A stretch of DNA of 64,000 nucleotides from Caldifarciminota bacterium (GTDB lineage: Bacteria > Hydrothermota > Tepidihabitantia > Tepidihabitantales > CAIPLT01), in NCBI GenBank assembly GCA_903865935.1, contig CAIPLT010000083.1, positions 1-64,000 of the forward strand, in the 5' to 3' direction. The notes beneath the pieces were generated by a model. It had not been told where the DNA came from. It worked only from the letters and a program-made list of their open reading frames with translations, and searched no databases. Shown in pieces: positions 17,971-26,703 of the stretch. The position numbers and the translations under genes are program-made. How positions within the stretch are numbered: the stretch's first letter is position 1; every line of letters starts with the position of its first letter.

Positions 17971-18648
17971 TCAACGGACATAAAATGGAATCAGGGTTTC
18001 AATATCAGAAAAGTCGTTATTTTTAATGCATTCAGCAGCGTGAAATGCAATCTGAGACGGATTCGGAATAACAAGGTTATAAGTCGTAAAATTTACCTTA
18101 GCCAGTTTTTTTACCGTATCCAGATATCGGTTTATGCCACTGCCAAATACAACCGCATTTTCTATAATTCTTTCCCCGAATTGCTCTGATTTTACAATCT
18201 GCGGTTCGCTCAGCGGTTTTAGACCTTGATAAATCTGATAAAAGACCTCGTTATGACGGATATCGATAACCGGAATTATATTCGAGTTTGCTGTCAGCAT
18301 TGTTTTGGGTAATGAAAAGACCAAGGCATCGAGTGTTTTAAAACCCTTGACCGGAATATTGTCAACTATTGCTAGACCTTTGACACAGGCAATACCAACT
18401 CGAATCGACGTGAACATACCAGGTCCAATCACTACTCCGATACCGCTAAGTTGGTTCGGTGTTAAATTTAACGTTTTAAACGAATTATCTAAAAAGGTAA
18501 ACAGGGTTTCGTTATGCTGGGCTTCGGTTTCGACTATCAGCTCATGCAGAATCTTATTTTCCTTGACAAAAGCAATACCAGTCTCTTTCTCAGTGGTCGA
18601 TATCCCAAGATAAATTCCTTCCAACTTTTGACTTATAACTTGCTTCAA
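17971..18648 (-). CDS. tsaB: tRNA threonylcarbamoyladenosine biosynthesis protein TsaB
   Basis: This 225-residue ASKHA-fold protein is the TsaB partner of TsaD in t6A37 modification of ANN-decoding tRNAs. Typical segments are YLGISTTEKETGIAFV at the N-terminus and GVVIGPGMFTSIRVGIACVKGLA, the conserved TsaB/TsaD signature. Length is normal for TsaB. It starts immediately after the stop of the NYN-domain gene and is probably co-transcribed with it. tsaC, tsaD and tsaE are not in the window. Confidence 0.9.
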   Translation of the reverse strand: MKQVISQKLEGIYLGISTTEKETGIAFVKENKILHELIVETEAQHNETLFTFLDNSFKTLNLTPNQLSGIGVVIGPGMFTSIRVGIACVKGLAIVDNIPVKGFKTLDALVFSLPKTMLTANSNIIPVIDIRHNEVFYQIYQGLKPLSEPQIVKSEQFGERIIENAVVFGSGINRYLDTVKKLAKVNFTTYNLVIPNPSQIAFHAAECIKNNDFSDIETLIPFYVR

Positions 18649-19140
18649 TTATGTTATTACTCCCTCAATTTCATCCAGATTGAAATACTCATCCGAAGAA
18701 CGGATAAGTTCAACTGAAGTGTAACCTTTGCCCAATCCGACAACCGTAATTCTTTTGCCGCGTTTTGAAAGCCAGTCAACCAATGCGACAAAATCACCAT
18801 CTCCAGTGATTAAAATAACATGTTCGAGATACTCGGTCATCGAGAGAACTTCTAAGGTGATTTCAATATCCATATTTGCTTTGGCTGAACCGTCCGTGCG
18901 TTCCCGAACCGGTTTTGCCACAACCCGGTAACCCTGGAATGACAGTGCATCAATTAATCTCTGCCTTCGCTCGTCATCTCTTTTGAACGGAACAAATGCA
19001 ATAAATTTATATTCCAATTCCTGACCTTTGGTCAACAATATTACATTACGTCTTAAAGCATCATAACGGACTTCCTTGCCCTGGCGCTCAAATGTTTCCT
19101 GGACATTCTGAATGTCAATAAATACACCAATCTTGATCAT
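18649..19140 (-). CDS. NYN-domain (LabA/DUF88-like) putative ribonuclease
   Basis: This roughly 163-residue protein has a PIN-like NYN domain. The acidic metal-binding residues are visible in IGVFIDIQNVQ at the start, NMDIEITLEVLS in the middle and LITGDGDFVALVDWLSKRGK, which is diagnostic for the LabA subgroup. Such proteins are predicted RNA-processing nucleases. The ATG at 19140 is chosen over an upstream alternative because GGGAGG lies 6-7 nt before it. Its stop abuts the tsaB start, and pairing with a tRNA-modification gene fits an RNA-metabolism role, which is inference. Confidence 0.85.
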   Translation of the reverse strand: MIKIGVFIDIQNVQETFERQGKEVRYDALRRNVILLTKGQELEYKFIAFVPFKRDDERRQRLIDALSFQGYRVVAKPVRERTDGSAKANMDIEITLEVLSMTEYLEHVILITGDGDFVALVDWLSKRGKRITVVGLGKGYTSVELIRSSDEYFNLDEIEGVIT

Positions 19141-19255
19141 TAATTGCCTCCCGAAACCCGATACTTGAAGCACAAAACCTTACTCATTATTTGATTTAGG
19201 TCTGGCTTCACGGGTTTCAATGTTATATTTTGTAAATAGTTTTTAAAATCATTTT

Positions 19256-20176
19256 TTATATATTATTTATTTGATTAATCTGTCCGGAGTCGATGACGAC
19301 GATTCTGGGTGCATCGGTTCTGATTACCAGCCGTCCCTGCTCGTCAATATCGAGTACTGTTCCAGATACTGAACGCATTCGGCGATTAACAACTACTTTT
19401 TTGCCAATCACAATCGAACGTTGTTTGATATCATCAAACACACCCATATTTAAGGCGCTATCTGTTGTGTCTTGCGCGAAAGTCTGATAGGTTAATAAAT
19501 TTTTTGCGATATTTTCTACTATTTTATATAAAATTTCACCGCGGTTCAGCTCTTCATTTATGTTTCGCGATAAAATCAATTCCTGTCTTAAAGAAGTGGC
19601 TTGTGAGATTTCAGGTGGGAAAGCGGTTTGATTAATATTTATTCCGATCCCGATAATAATATTAGAGACGCTTGACGCAGAATGAAATATGCTACCCGAC
19701 GATTTTATATCCGTGAGTGTACCGCCAATTTTCCGATAATCATTGACATCATGACGCAAACAGACTAAATCATTGGGCCATTTGATAAATATCGGAACAC
19801 TGGAGATCCGCTCAAGTGTTTCAGCAATTATTTTAGCGGTTAGTAATGTCCAGATCGAAATCGATATATGTTTCTTAGGATAGGTAAGTACGATACTGAA
19901 ATGTAGGCCCTGTTCTGAAGAATACCATTGGCGACCATGCCGACCAAGACCAGAGGTCTGTTTATTAGCGATGACAATTGAGCGGATATGCATCAAATCC
20001 TTTTGATTTGCGTCAGTCTGATAACCTGTTTTTGCGAGTTTCTTGGCATATTCCTGAGTTGAGCTTATCGTATCAAACAGATAGATATTACCGTATTGAG
20101 ATAAGTGTGTCAGCTGGTCACCATTCAGAACTGCCTGGTTTGCTTTGTTGATTGTTTCCGATATGGTTACTGCCAT
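19256..20176 (-). CDS. birA: Biotin-[acetyl-CoA-carboxylase] ligase
   Basis: This 306-residue ligase activates biotin to biotinyl-AMP and attaches it to carrier-protein lysines. Visible motifs are DTISSTQEYAKK (the STN-like start of the catalytic domain), GLGRHGRQWYS (the GRGRxGRxW biotinyl-AMP loop), IKWPNDLV and GIGININ. A small C-terminal SH3-like domain ends it (GTVLDIDEQGRLVI). There is no N-terminal helix-turn-helix, so it is a monofunctional ligase without the repressor function of E. coli BirA. It begins 4 nt after the FG-GAP gene stop and has no Shine-Dalgarno sequence. Confidence 0.92.
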   Translation of the reverse strand: MAVTISETINKANQAVLNGDQLTHLSQYGNIYLFDTISSTQEYAKKLAKTGYQTDANQKDLMHIRSIVIANKQTSGLGRHGRQWYSSEQGLHFSIVLTYPKKHISISIWTLLTAKIIAETLERISSVPIFIKWPNDLVCLRHDVNDYRKIGGTLTDIKSSGSIFHSASSVSNIIIGIGININQTAFPPEISQATSLRQELILSRNINEELNRGEILYKIVENIAKNLLTYQTFAQDTTDSALNMGVFDDIKQRSIVIGKKVVVNRRMRSVSGTVLDIDEQGRLVIRTDAPRIVVIDSGQINQINNI

Positions 20177-20180
20177 TTAC

Positions 20181-21842
20181 TTAAGTTAATTTTACAATCT
20201 TTTTAGTTATTATCTGATTGCCAATCTTAGCATTAACAAAATAGATTCCTTCAGATACTATCTTCCCTTTTTCATCCTGACCATTCCAAATCAATGGAGA
20301 TTTTGATAATGTTTTTATTAGTTTACCTGCGGTATTGTAAATCGTAATTATAGAATTAATCTTATAATCAGTCTGAAACATAATAGTTGTCATAAATGGA
20401 TTGGGTGTAATCTCAAATTTAAGAATATTGATATTTGTTATTTGATTTTCCCGTACTTCTTGCGGAGTTGTATTATAAAACAGATAATTACCAAGATTTT
20501 GTGTCCAGTTGGTAACTACCAAATCGGGGTAAGATGAATAGAAATAAGTGACAAATATCGTATCCGTACTAGACGGTGTGCTAGCTAAAGCTACCCAAGC
20601 AGTCAGCGGGTCAAAACAAAATTCGGAATAAGATAGAACTGCGTTATTTTTTCTGACTGATACCAGTTTTTGCCAAGGTGATTTCTTGGCGTAAATTAAT
20701 TTCCTCGTGCCGTTTCCGATAAATGTATCAGTTCTGGTTACTATATGGTAATTTCTTATGTCTCCCAAAACTAATGCTTCACTGACCAGATTTCCATTGT
20801 TATATGTCCAGCCAGCAAAGGTATCCAGAACACCAGAATGATTTTCAAACACGACCAATGGTTCCCACCAACCGCCTGCAGCCAAATCAAGATAATCGTC
20901 ATTGTTCACATCAGCCCAGGCAACACAAGAGCAGTAGTGCCGACTGCGCTGCATTGAAAAACTTGGGAATGTATTCAGTTGTCCCTGATTATTTTTAAAT
21001 ACATTTATCCGACTCGAATCTCCAGATAACTGACCGTTTTCAGCGATCACCAAATCAATCCAGCCGTCATTATCATAATCACCGGTTGCCAAGCGTAAAA
21101 CCCAGCCCTTGGTCGTAATTGACCAGCTCGCAGCATGTTCCAAAATTCCATTCTGATTATAATATACCGACAATTTTCTGCGACCGCCGACAATCAAATC
21201 AAGATAACCGTCATTGTTCAGGTCAGCAAAACGTGCTGCATCAGTCGGGGTTGAATCATTTGCTATCCAAAATGGTGAAGTCTCAAATGCGCCATTATTA
21301 TTTTTATACACCCGCGCTGGAGTTTGCAGGCTATTATACGCGTCACCCGCAGCAACCGCTAAATCTAAATCACCATCTAAATCAACATCACCAAAACAGA
21401 CATCAAATGAGTTGTATTGGTCAGCGGAGAGCCAATTGGGGACAGGTTGTAAAGCATTGCCCGAATTTGTATAAATTCGGCATTTACCCTGATTTGAAGT
21501 TCCGATACCCAGATAACTGACTGCCAGATCCATAAGACCGTCGTTATTCACATCACCGAGATACAGGTGTCCGAAATAACCAGAATCGCTTGAGTGCCAT
21601 GATGCCTGTGTTTCCAGAATACCATTATTGTTAAAATAAATACCCTGTTTGTTAATTGCCATATCATTGCCATTGGACGTGCAGAAATCGACATATCCGT
21701 CGCCATTAATATCTGCAAAACCGCCACCGGTTGAATAATCATAATCATTTGAAGTCCATGATGGTGAACTTGAAAGGGGAATTATAGCAAAACAGACTGT
21801 ACTGGCGAACACAAATAAGATCAAAATTATTCTATTGCGCAT
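20181..21842 (-). CDS. Secreted FG-GAP/VCBS repeat protein with sorting domain
   Basis: This 553-residue exported protein starts with a signal peptide (MRNRIILILFVFASTVCFA). It consists of about seven FG-GAP/VCBS repeats with calcium-binding loops such as DINGDGYVDF, DVNNDGLMDL, DVDLDGDLDL and DYDNDGWIDL, which form a beta-propeller. After a short beta region it ends in a CTD-type sorting domain (TPNPFMTTIMF, LIWNGQDEKG, SEGIYFV). It probably works as a surface adhesion or glycan-binding protein. Its promoter is embedded in the 3' end of the MFS gene and gives a very short leader. Confidence 0.85.
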   Translation of the reverse strand: MRNRIILILFVFASTVCFAIIPLSSSPSWTSNDYDYSTGGGFADINGDGYVDFCTSNGNDMAINKQGIYFNNNGILETQASWHSSDSGYFGHLYLGDVNNDGLMDLAVSYLGIGTSNQGKCRIYTNSGNALQPVPNWLSADQYNSFDVCFGDVDLDGDLDLAVAAGDAYNSLQTPARVYKNNNGAFETSPFWIANDSTPTDAARFADLNNDGYLDLIVGGRRKLSVYYNQNGILEHAASWSITTKGWVLRLATGDYDNDGWIDLVIAENGQLSGDSSRINVFKNNQGQLNTFPSFSMQRSRHYCSCVAWADVNNDDYLDLAAGGWWEPLVVFENHSGVLDTFAGWTYNNGNLVSEALVLGDIRNYHIVTRTDTFIGNGTRKLIYAKKSPWQKLVSVRKNNAVLSYSEFCFDPLTAWVALASTPSSTDTIFVTYFYSSYPDLVVTNWTQNLGNYLFYNTTPQEVRENQITNINILKFEITPNPFMTTIMFQTDYKINSIITIYNTAGKLIKTLSKSPLIWNGQDEKGKIVSEGIYFVNAKIGNQIITKKIVKLT

Positions 21843-21849
21843 TGCTTTA

Positions 21850-21878
21850 AGTATAAATAATTATGTTAATATAGTCAA
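21850..21878 (-). promoter_or_regulatory. Promoter of the FG-GAP gene (leaderless type)
   Basis: On the - strand TTGACT (21873-21878), a 17-bp spacer and TATACT (21850-21855). Seven nt separate the -10 from the ATG at 21842, and there is no Shine-Dalgarno sequence. The -35 overlaps the last codons of the MFS gene. Confidence 0.65.
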
Positions 21879-23122
21879 TCTGTATTAGATTTTGTTCTTG
21901 TTAAAATAAATGTCAGCAGTGCGAATGCGATTATAATCAGTCCCACGCAGAAAAGGACAATCTTGAATGATGTCAGGTCACTGATAATTCCAATCACAAT
22001 CGCGGTAATGATAAAAGTTATATTGAACAGTAATTCTTTTACGGCAAAGATTCGACCGCGAATATGAGATGAAACCTGTTCCTGCAAAATCGTATTCTGG
22101 GCAACTAAAATCACGGAATATAAGAGACCACCGAGCAGGGCGATAATAATCATTGTCGGTCGGATAATAAAGAACGGACCGATTGTAAATAAAAGACCGT
22201 AAATTAGAAAACCGAGTATCACAATATTTATTTTGTGTATCTTAATATGAAATATGCCTAATATCAAAGCGCCAACAATCATTCCAACTGCCAGAAGGCC
22301 GCGCATAACACCAACACCAGCGGTACCCATTTTCAAGACCTGCTGAATCATAAAAACCAGAATCGTGAACGATGCGCTTGATATTAAGCTGATCATCACG
22401 AATGATAAAAGAATCAAAGCAATCAGACGGTCTTTGCCAATGAGCGAAACAATCTCTTTCAGTTCCTTATAAAGAATTGCAAAAGACTGACTGATGGTTG
22501 ATTCTCTGTTTTTCGCCTGATGCGGATGAGTGTCATACTTTACCGCAATGCCGAGGACAAATAATCCAGCCAGAAAATGAATCACTGTATTTAAGGCAAA
22601 GCCGTTGCACCAGCTAATTTTAACAATGATAATCCCGCCCAAAACCATACCTGCTACCATAGCAATTCGTCCGAAAAACTGCTCCAATGAATTTGCCAAT
22701 AACAGTTTTCTTTTTGCCACAACCATCGGTAATAGTGCGGGTTTGGCAGTGTTATTGAAAATATCAATCGTGAAAAACAGAAATATCATAATCCAGAACG
22801 GATTGTAGGAATGGGTCAAGGAAATCAAAATCGGAGTCAGGATTAAAATAAACGCTTTGATAAAATTAGCCCGAAACAAAGTGATGCGTCGCGACCAGCG
22901 GTCAACCAGAATCCCGATTAATGGCGAGAAAATTACTACCGGTAGGGTGAAAGCAAGCGATGCTTTGGACAAGGCGAAAACCTTGCCCGGGTTCGCAATT
23001 CCGACCATCGTGATTAATAACATATGAGTCAATGAACTGCCAAACTGCCAGAAGGTTGCGGAAAGGATAAGAAAAATAAGACTGCGGATTTTAAAGAGCT
23101 TCAGATACTCATATAATTGCAT
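21875..23122 (-). CDS. Major facilitator superfamily transporter
   Basis: This 415-residue inner-membrane protein has about 12 hydrophobic segments and the MFS loop-2 signature (PLIGILVDRWSRRITLF) between helices 2 and 3. A broad, charged loop near the middle (DTHPHQAKNRESTIS) separates the two halves. It resembles the MFS_3/enterobactin-exporter-like subgroup (drug or siderophore export), but the substrate cannot be read from the sequence. It has its own promoter, facing away from the SRAP gene, with 6 nt between the -10 and the ATG. Confidence 0.85.
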   Translation of the reverse strand: MQLYEYLKLFKIRSLIFLILSATFWQFGSSLTHMLLITMVGIANPGKVFALSKASLAFTLPVVIFSPLIGILVDRWSRRITLFRANFIKAFILILTPILISLTHSYNPFWIMIFLFFTIDIFNNTAKPALLPMVVAKRKLLLANSLEQFFGRIAMVAGMVLGGIIIVKISWCNGFALNTVIHFLAGLFVLGIAVKYDTHPHQAKNRESTISQSFAILYKELKEIVSLIGKDRLIALILLSFVMISLISSASFTILVFMIQQVLKMGTAGVGVMRGLLAVGMIVGALILGIFHIKIHKINIVILGFLIYGLLFTIGPFFIIRPTMIIIALLGGLLYSVILVAQNTILQEQVSSHIRGRIFAVKELLFNITFIITAIVIGIISDLTSFKIVLFCVGLIIIAFALLTFILTRTKSNTD

Positions 23123-23128
23123 CGGATT

Positions 23129-23156
23129 AGTTTATAAATAAACAAAACAAAGTCAA
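23129..23156 (-). promoter_or_regulatory. MFS transporter promoter (leaderless type)
   Basis: On the - strand TTGACT (23151-23156), a 16-bp spacer and TAAACT (23129-23134). The ATG at 23122 follows after 6 nt without a Shine-Dalgarno sequence. Confidence 0.6.
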
Positions 23157-23223
23157 GCACGCAACTTTGAAAAGAATGACTTTTTAACCACGGATATACA
23201 TAGATTATCACAACATAAGATAC

Positions 23224-23252
23224 TTGACAGTAATCTATTTATCAGTTTAATA
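23224..23252 (+). promoter_or_regulatory. SRAP gene promoter (leaderless type)
   Basis: TTGACA (23224-23229), a 17-bp spacer and TTAATA (23247-23252), or TAATAG with 18 bp. Transcription would begin at about the ATG at 23258. Confidence 0.6.
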
Positions 23253-23257
23253 GGATG

Positions 23258-23923
23258 ATGTGCGGTCGATACTGGTTGAAAAGTGAAAAGAAAATCATTG
23301 TCAATGAATTTAACATTTATGAAGTCGCCGCAGATGTTAAACCTGATTACAATATTACACCTGGTCGAAATGTTTTGTGTGTTACAGAGAATGGTCATAA
23401 CAAATTAGTCAGTTTTCGCTGGGGATTGATTCCGAGCTGGGCAAAGGATGAGCAAATAGGGTATAAGATGATAAATGCCCGTGCCGAGACTTTATTAGAA
23501 AAACCTAGTTTCTTAAAACCATTTCAGACTCAGCGATGCTTGGTAATTGCTGACGGGTTTTATGAATGGCGAAAAACAACTGCTCAGAAGATACCGATGG
23601 CATTCCGAATGAAGAATGAGAAACCATTCGGTTTTGCAGGATTATATGACCGATGGCAGTCAAGCGAAAATGAAATAATTACATCGTGCACGATTATCAC
23701 AACAAATGCTAATGAACTTGTTGCGCCGATTCACAATCGAATGCCGGTCATTTTGCGAGCAGATGATTATGAATTATGGCTGGATAATAAAATTAATAAC
23801 ACTGTAAAACTCACGCCATTATTAAAACCATTTGAAAGCAAAATAATGGAGAGTTATGAAGTGTCTTCATTAGTAAATTCGGTCAAATACAACAGCTCTG
23901 ACGCAATCAAACCAATAAAGTAA
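23258..23923 (+). CDS. SOS-response-associated peptidase (YedK/HMCES, SRAP family)
   Basis: This 221-residue SRAP protein would cross-link covalently to abasic sites in single-stranded DNA to protect them. The catalytic cysteine must be residue 2 after Met removal, so of the two consecutive ATGs the second (23258) is the functional start, giving M-C-G-R-Y. Other family landmarks are NARAETLLEKPSF, RCLVIADGFYEWRK and IHNRMPVIL, carrying the active-site Asn, Glu and His. Length is normal. It is a single gene read away from the MFS gene. Confidence 0.92.
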   Translation: MCGRYWLKSEKKIIVNEFNIYEVAADVKPDYNITPGRNVLCVTENGHNKLVSFRWGLIPSWAKDEQIGYKMINARAETLLEKPSFLKPFQTQRCLVIADGFYEWRKTTAQKIPMAFRMKNEKPFGFAGLYDRWQSSENEIITSCTIITTNANELVAPIHNRMPVILRADDYELWLDNKINNTVKLTPLLKPFESKIMESYEVSSLVNSVKYNSSDAIKPIK

Positions 23924-24008
23924 AAGAAATAAACCACAAAATAAATTAGCTACAGATAAACGTGGTGCTTCCGTGGTAATTTTAGGTAGTTAAAAATAAT
24001 CCTTGACA

Positions 24009-24139
24009 AGGTTCGTACGGGCGGGGGGTATATCTGACTACCCCATTAATCCCTCCCTTAATTAGCAGGTCAAAAACTACATCATTTACTACATCTAAGT
24101 CATTATTAATTATATTACTTATATTTTAATAACGAACCT
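24009..24139. repeat. Possible small element with 8-bp inverted ends
   Basis: AGGTTCGT (24009-24016) and ACGAACCT (24132-24139) are perfect inverted repeats in the 266-base gap between the SRAP and TPR genes. A second hairpin, GGGGTA with TACCCC, lies at about 24025-24044. The stretch encodes nothing convincing. It could be a decayed mobile element or a structured RNA, and an 8-bp repeat can occur by chance. Confidence 0.25.
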
Positions 24140-24189
24140 GATTAAGAAGTCCATCTTCTATCCTATCATTCACACTATCAATCACTGGT

Positions 24190-25224
24190 TTATTTGTAAT
24201 TAAAAAAATAGTTAAGTGATTTCAGCCGTCTCCATATATAATCAACAAATTCTTTGTCATTTTTATTCGAATAAATAAACGCTCTCCAGAGCCAGTATTC
24301 TGCTGAGTATTTGTCATTCTTTCGTTCATAAAAATTCCCTAAATTTGCCATTGGATGTGCATAATGGGGGTCAAGCAGTAGCGCCTTTTGAAAATCTGGT
24401 AATGCGGTATCGATTTCGTCTTTTCGATAGTACATCACTCCACGGTTATTATACGCTTCAGCAAATCTTGGGTTGAGTTCAATCGCTTTTGTATAATCTT
24501 GTATCGCAAAATTATGGTTTTCACTAATTGATCCATAAGAATTACCACGATTGTAATATGCGCAATCAGAATTTGGCAGAAGCTCAATTACTTTGGTAAA
24601 ATCAGCAATTGCTTTATTATGTTCGTCGTTTTGGGCGTAAGCGTTTCCTCGCTGATAATATAAATCGGCATCACTTGAATCAACTTCGATTGCAATACTT
24701 AAATTTGCGAATTTTTTATAAAATCCTTCCAGTTCTTCATTTTCACATTTTCGATTAAAATACACCTCATAAAACTTAGTAACTTTTATTTTATCTCCGC
24801 TGGAAAGGCATTCCTTGTTATCTAAAGCAATATTAAACAAGTGTGTTGCTAATTGTACATCTCCTTTTGATAAAGAGATAATAGCTGCTTTTACCATAGC
24901 GTGAGCAACTTTAAGGTCTTTTCGGATTATCCTATGCATCGCTGCAGGATTGACTTTGACTATTGCCGGGATAATTTTTATTTCGTCAGATATCCGCCCG
25001 ATGTACATTACTGAACCATCATGTTTATTCCTAAAAAATATAACAGAATCCTGATTAGGTAATTTTTGAACTGGATTTTTTTTGATGTTCTTAATATCTA
25101 GTTTTTGTTTGGTCGGTTTGCTTTGAAATGTTGTTGTTTTGTTTTTGAGCTCAGCCCATTTGACTATAAATGGAATGGAAATAAGCACTAAAAACGCCAG
25201 AATACTGATGATTTGATCAGACAT
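24190..25224 (-). CDS. Membrane-anchored TPR-repeat protein under a SAM-I riboswitch
   Basis: This 344-residue protein has one N-terminal membrane anchor (about residues 5-22), a Lys-rich linker and a helical middle region. At about 185-330 it has at least four tetratricopeptide repeats (YYQRGNAYAQNDEHNKAIADF, YYNRGNSYG, YNNRGVMYYRKDEIDTALPDF, MANLGNFYERKNDKYSAEYW). TPRs bind protein partners; no enzymatic motif is visible. AGAGGTGG lies just upstream of the ATG. The transcript starts with a complete SAM-I riboswitch aptamer, so expression should fall when S-adenosylmethionine is high. That is unusual, as SAM-I switches normally govern methionine and sulfur genes. Its partner and role are unknown. 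Confidence 0.8.
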   Translation of the reverse strand: MSDQIISILAFLVLISIPFIVKWAELKNKTTTFQSKPTKQKLDIKNIKKNPVQKLPNQDSVIFFRNKHDGSVMYIGRISDEIKIIPAIVKVNPAAMHRIIRKDLKVAHAMVKAAIISLSKGDVQLATHLFNIALDNKECLSSGDKIKVTKFYEVYFNRKCENEELEGFYKKFANLSIAIEVDSSDADLYYQRGNAYAQNDEHNKAIADFTKVIELLPNSDCAYYNRGNSYGSISENHNFAIQDYTKAIELNPRFAEAYNNRGVMYYRKDEIDTALPDFQKALLLDPHYAHPMANLGNFYERKNDKYSAEYWLWRAFIYSNKNDKEFVDYIWRRLKSLNYFFNYK

Positions 25225-25262
25225 ACTATACCACCTCTTCTGATAGGTTTGCTATTTTTTAG

Positions 25263-25312
25263 AGGGAAAGAATTTTCAATAAGAAATAAAAAATGATTTC
25301 TTATCTTTCCCT
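25263..25312 (-). promoter_or_regulatory. Expression platform hairpin of the SAM-I riboswitch
   Basis: On the - strand AGGGAAAGA and ATAAGAAAT (the aptamer's P4/P1 3' side, 25312-25296) are complementary to ATTTCTTAT (25287-25279) and TCTTTCCCT (25271-25263). The hairpin competes with the SAM-bound aptamer. It lacks a T-tract. When it is not formed, the released CCTCT can pair with the AGAGG Shine-Dalgarno sequence. I infer translational OFF control by SAM. Confidence 0.6.
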
Positions 25313-25404
25313 TTCGGGCTGGAATTAGCACCTTCTTGAAGGTATCGGCTTCAAGGGTTGCCGGCGGGTCATTGAGCCAGTTCTCTCGCCGCGCTCTTGA
25401 TAAG
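25300..25404 (-). promoter_or_regulatory. SAM-I (S-box) riboswitch aptamer
   Basis: Read on the - strand, P1 is CTTATC (25404-25399) with GATAAG (25305-25300). The conserved core is present in order: AAGAG, GAGAACTGGC, AATGACCC, CGGCAACC, the P3 hairpin CTTGAAG/CTTCAAG, AAGGTGCTAATTCC, a short P4 CCC-GAAA-GGG, and AAAGATAAG. These match the S-box consensus for S-adenosylmethionine binding. An extra hairpin (GCGACT/AGTCGC, 25422-25404) abuts P1. The downstream gene is the TPR protein. Confidence 0.95.
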
Positions 25405-25428
25405 CGACTCACACGCAGTCGCATTGAA

Positions 25429-25456
25429 ATATTAACTGAATATTCTTAATTGTCAA
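25429..25456 (-). promoter_or_regulatory. Promoter driving the riboswitch and TPR gene
   Basis: On the - strand TTGACA (25451-25456), a 16-bp spacer and TAATAT (25429-25434). Transcription would start about 25423, just before the aptamer, which confirms the riboswitch orientation. Confidence 0.75.
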
Positions 25457-25528
25457 GAAACTCAATAAAAATTATAAGTTTTCTATTGTAAAATTTTAGA
25501 CTGTATTTAAAGATAATTTTAACACCAC

Positions 25529-25557
25529 TTGACATTTGAAAATGGATTGGTTAATAT
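25529..25557 (+). promoter_or_regulatory. dnaN promoter
   Basis: TTGACA (25529-25534), a 17-bp spacer and TAATAT (25552-25557). The start codon at 25579 has a good Shine-Dalgarno sequence (ACGGAGG). Confidence 0.7.
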
Positions 25558-25578
25558 TGAGCAAATGACGGAGGTGCT

Positions 25579-26673
25579 ATGTACTGTGTAATTGGCAAAG
25601 AAGATTTTGTCGGCAATTTAAGCGGTGTTGTTAATATTTTAATGGCAAAGACGACTTATCCCGTCTTGCAGAATGTTTTGTTGGAAACAGTTGATAAGAA
25701 TCTTATTATCAAGGCGACTGATTTGGATTCGTATGTCGAAAAGCGAATCGAAATTCAGGGTAAAATCAAGCTTGGCAAAGTAATTCTACCAGGAAAAAAG
25801 CTTTTGGATGCAGTTCGTGAATTACCGACTGATAAATTAACGCTTTCGGTTAAAGATAATAAGGTGTATATTGAATCCGAAGGCAGTTCTTCAATTTTTA
25901 CCAGTCTTGACCCGTCAGAATATCCTGAAGTTCCGCCCGTACCCAAAGATACCAAGATTGAGTTTCCGCAAGGTATGCTAGAAGAGTGTTTTCAAGCCAC
26001 TGGTTTTGCAGTCAGCAGGGAAGAATCGCGTCCGGCAATGTGCGGGGTTTATTTAAAAATCACAAAGAGTGAAATTCGGATGGTCGCGACTGATGGTTAT
26101 CGTTTGGCATTTGTCAAAAAGAGCGGTAAGTTTGACGGCGGTCTGGAAGCAATTGTCGCACCAAAAGTATTTAATTTGTTTCCAGAACAGGAGAATAAGA
26201 TAACAATTTGCGCAGATGCATCCAGAATTGGTTTTATTTTTGCCAATACAACAATTATTTCGCGCTTGATTGAAGGTCCATATCCGGATTACGAGCGGAT
26301 TATACCAAACAAGTCAACCTGCCAGATGACAGTTAAAAATGATATGTTCAGCGGTGCTCTGCGAAGAGCCGCAGTATTTGCTCATCCAGTAGGCCGTTTG
26401 GTTGCTCTGAACTTGTCATCAAAGCTTTGCTCGGTCTTTGCCGAAACCGCAGATTTGGGACAGTCAACCCAGGAGTTTGAAGCAAAATACAAGGGCGATG
26501 ATTTGAAAATCGGTTTTAATGTCAGCTATCTTATCGAGATTTTACACGCAATCAGCAGTGAAGAAGCAATGATGGAATTTGTTAATCCACTTGCTGCCGG
26601 TGTGATAAAGCCGGCATTAAAAGATGAAGGCACTGACAGGTTATATTTGTTAATGCCAATTCGGTTAGAATAA
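25579..26673 (+). CDS. dnaN: DNA polymerase III beta subunit (sliding clamp)
   Basis: This 364-residue protein is the ring-shaped processivity clamp of the replicative polymerase. The three-fold repeat is recognisable: LMAKTTYPVLQNVLLET near the start, SREESRPAMCGVYLKI with MVATDGYRLAFV in the middle, and the canonical C-terminal LYLLMPIRLE. Length matches bacterial DnaN. dnaA and recF are not adjacent, so this is not the classic origin cluster, and no DnaA-box array was noticed in the flanking gaps. It has its own promoter and a strong Shine-Dalgarno sequence. Confidence 0.95.
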   Translation: MYCVIGKEDFVGNLSGVVNILMAKTTYPVLQNVLLETVDKNLIIKATDLDSYVEKRIEIQGKIKLGKVILPGKKLLDAVRELPTDKLTLSVKDNKVYIESEGSSSIFTSLDPSEYPEVPPVPKDTKIEFPQGMLEECFQATGFAVSREESRPAMCGVYLKITKSEIRMVATDGYRLAFVKKSGKFDGGLEAIVAPKVFNLFPEQENKITICADASRIGFIFANTTIISRLIEGPYPDYERIIPNKSTCQMTVKNDMFSGALRRAAVFAHPVGRLVALNLSSKLCSVFAETADLGQSTQEFEAKYKGDDLKIGFNVSYLIEILHAISSEEAMMEFVNPLAAGVIKPALKDEGTDRLYLLMPIRLE

Positions 26674-26703
26674 CGATTCATAAAAATATTTTAGCATAAT
26701 AAT

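Noticed and set aside
21119-21520. 133-codon + strand frame
   Set aside because: It is antisense to the FG-GAP repeats, with no start signal.
23255-23257. First ATG as SRAP start
   Set aside because: It would place an extra Met before the catalytic Cys, which must be the N-terminal residue after Met removal.
24003-24034. TTGACA followed by TATATC as a promoter
   Set aside because: The spacer is 20 bp and GC-rich and no + strand gene follows.
25188-25424. 78-codon open frame on the - strand
   Set aside because: It lies across the SAM-I aptamer and expression platform and runs into the TPR gene in another frame. RNA conservation explains the sequence.
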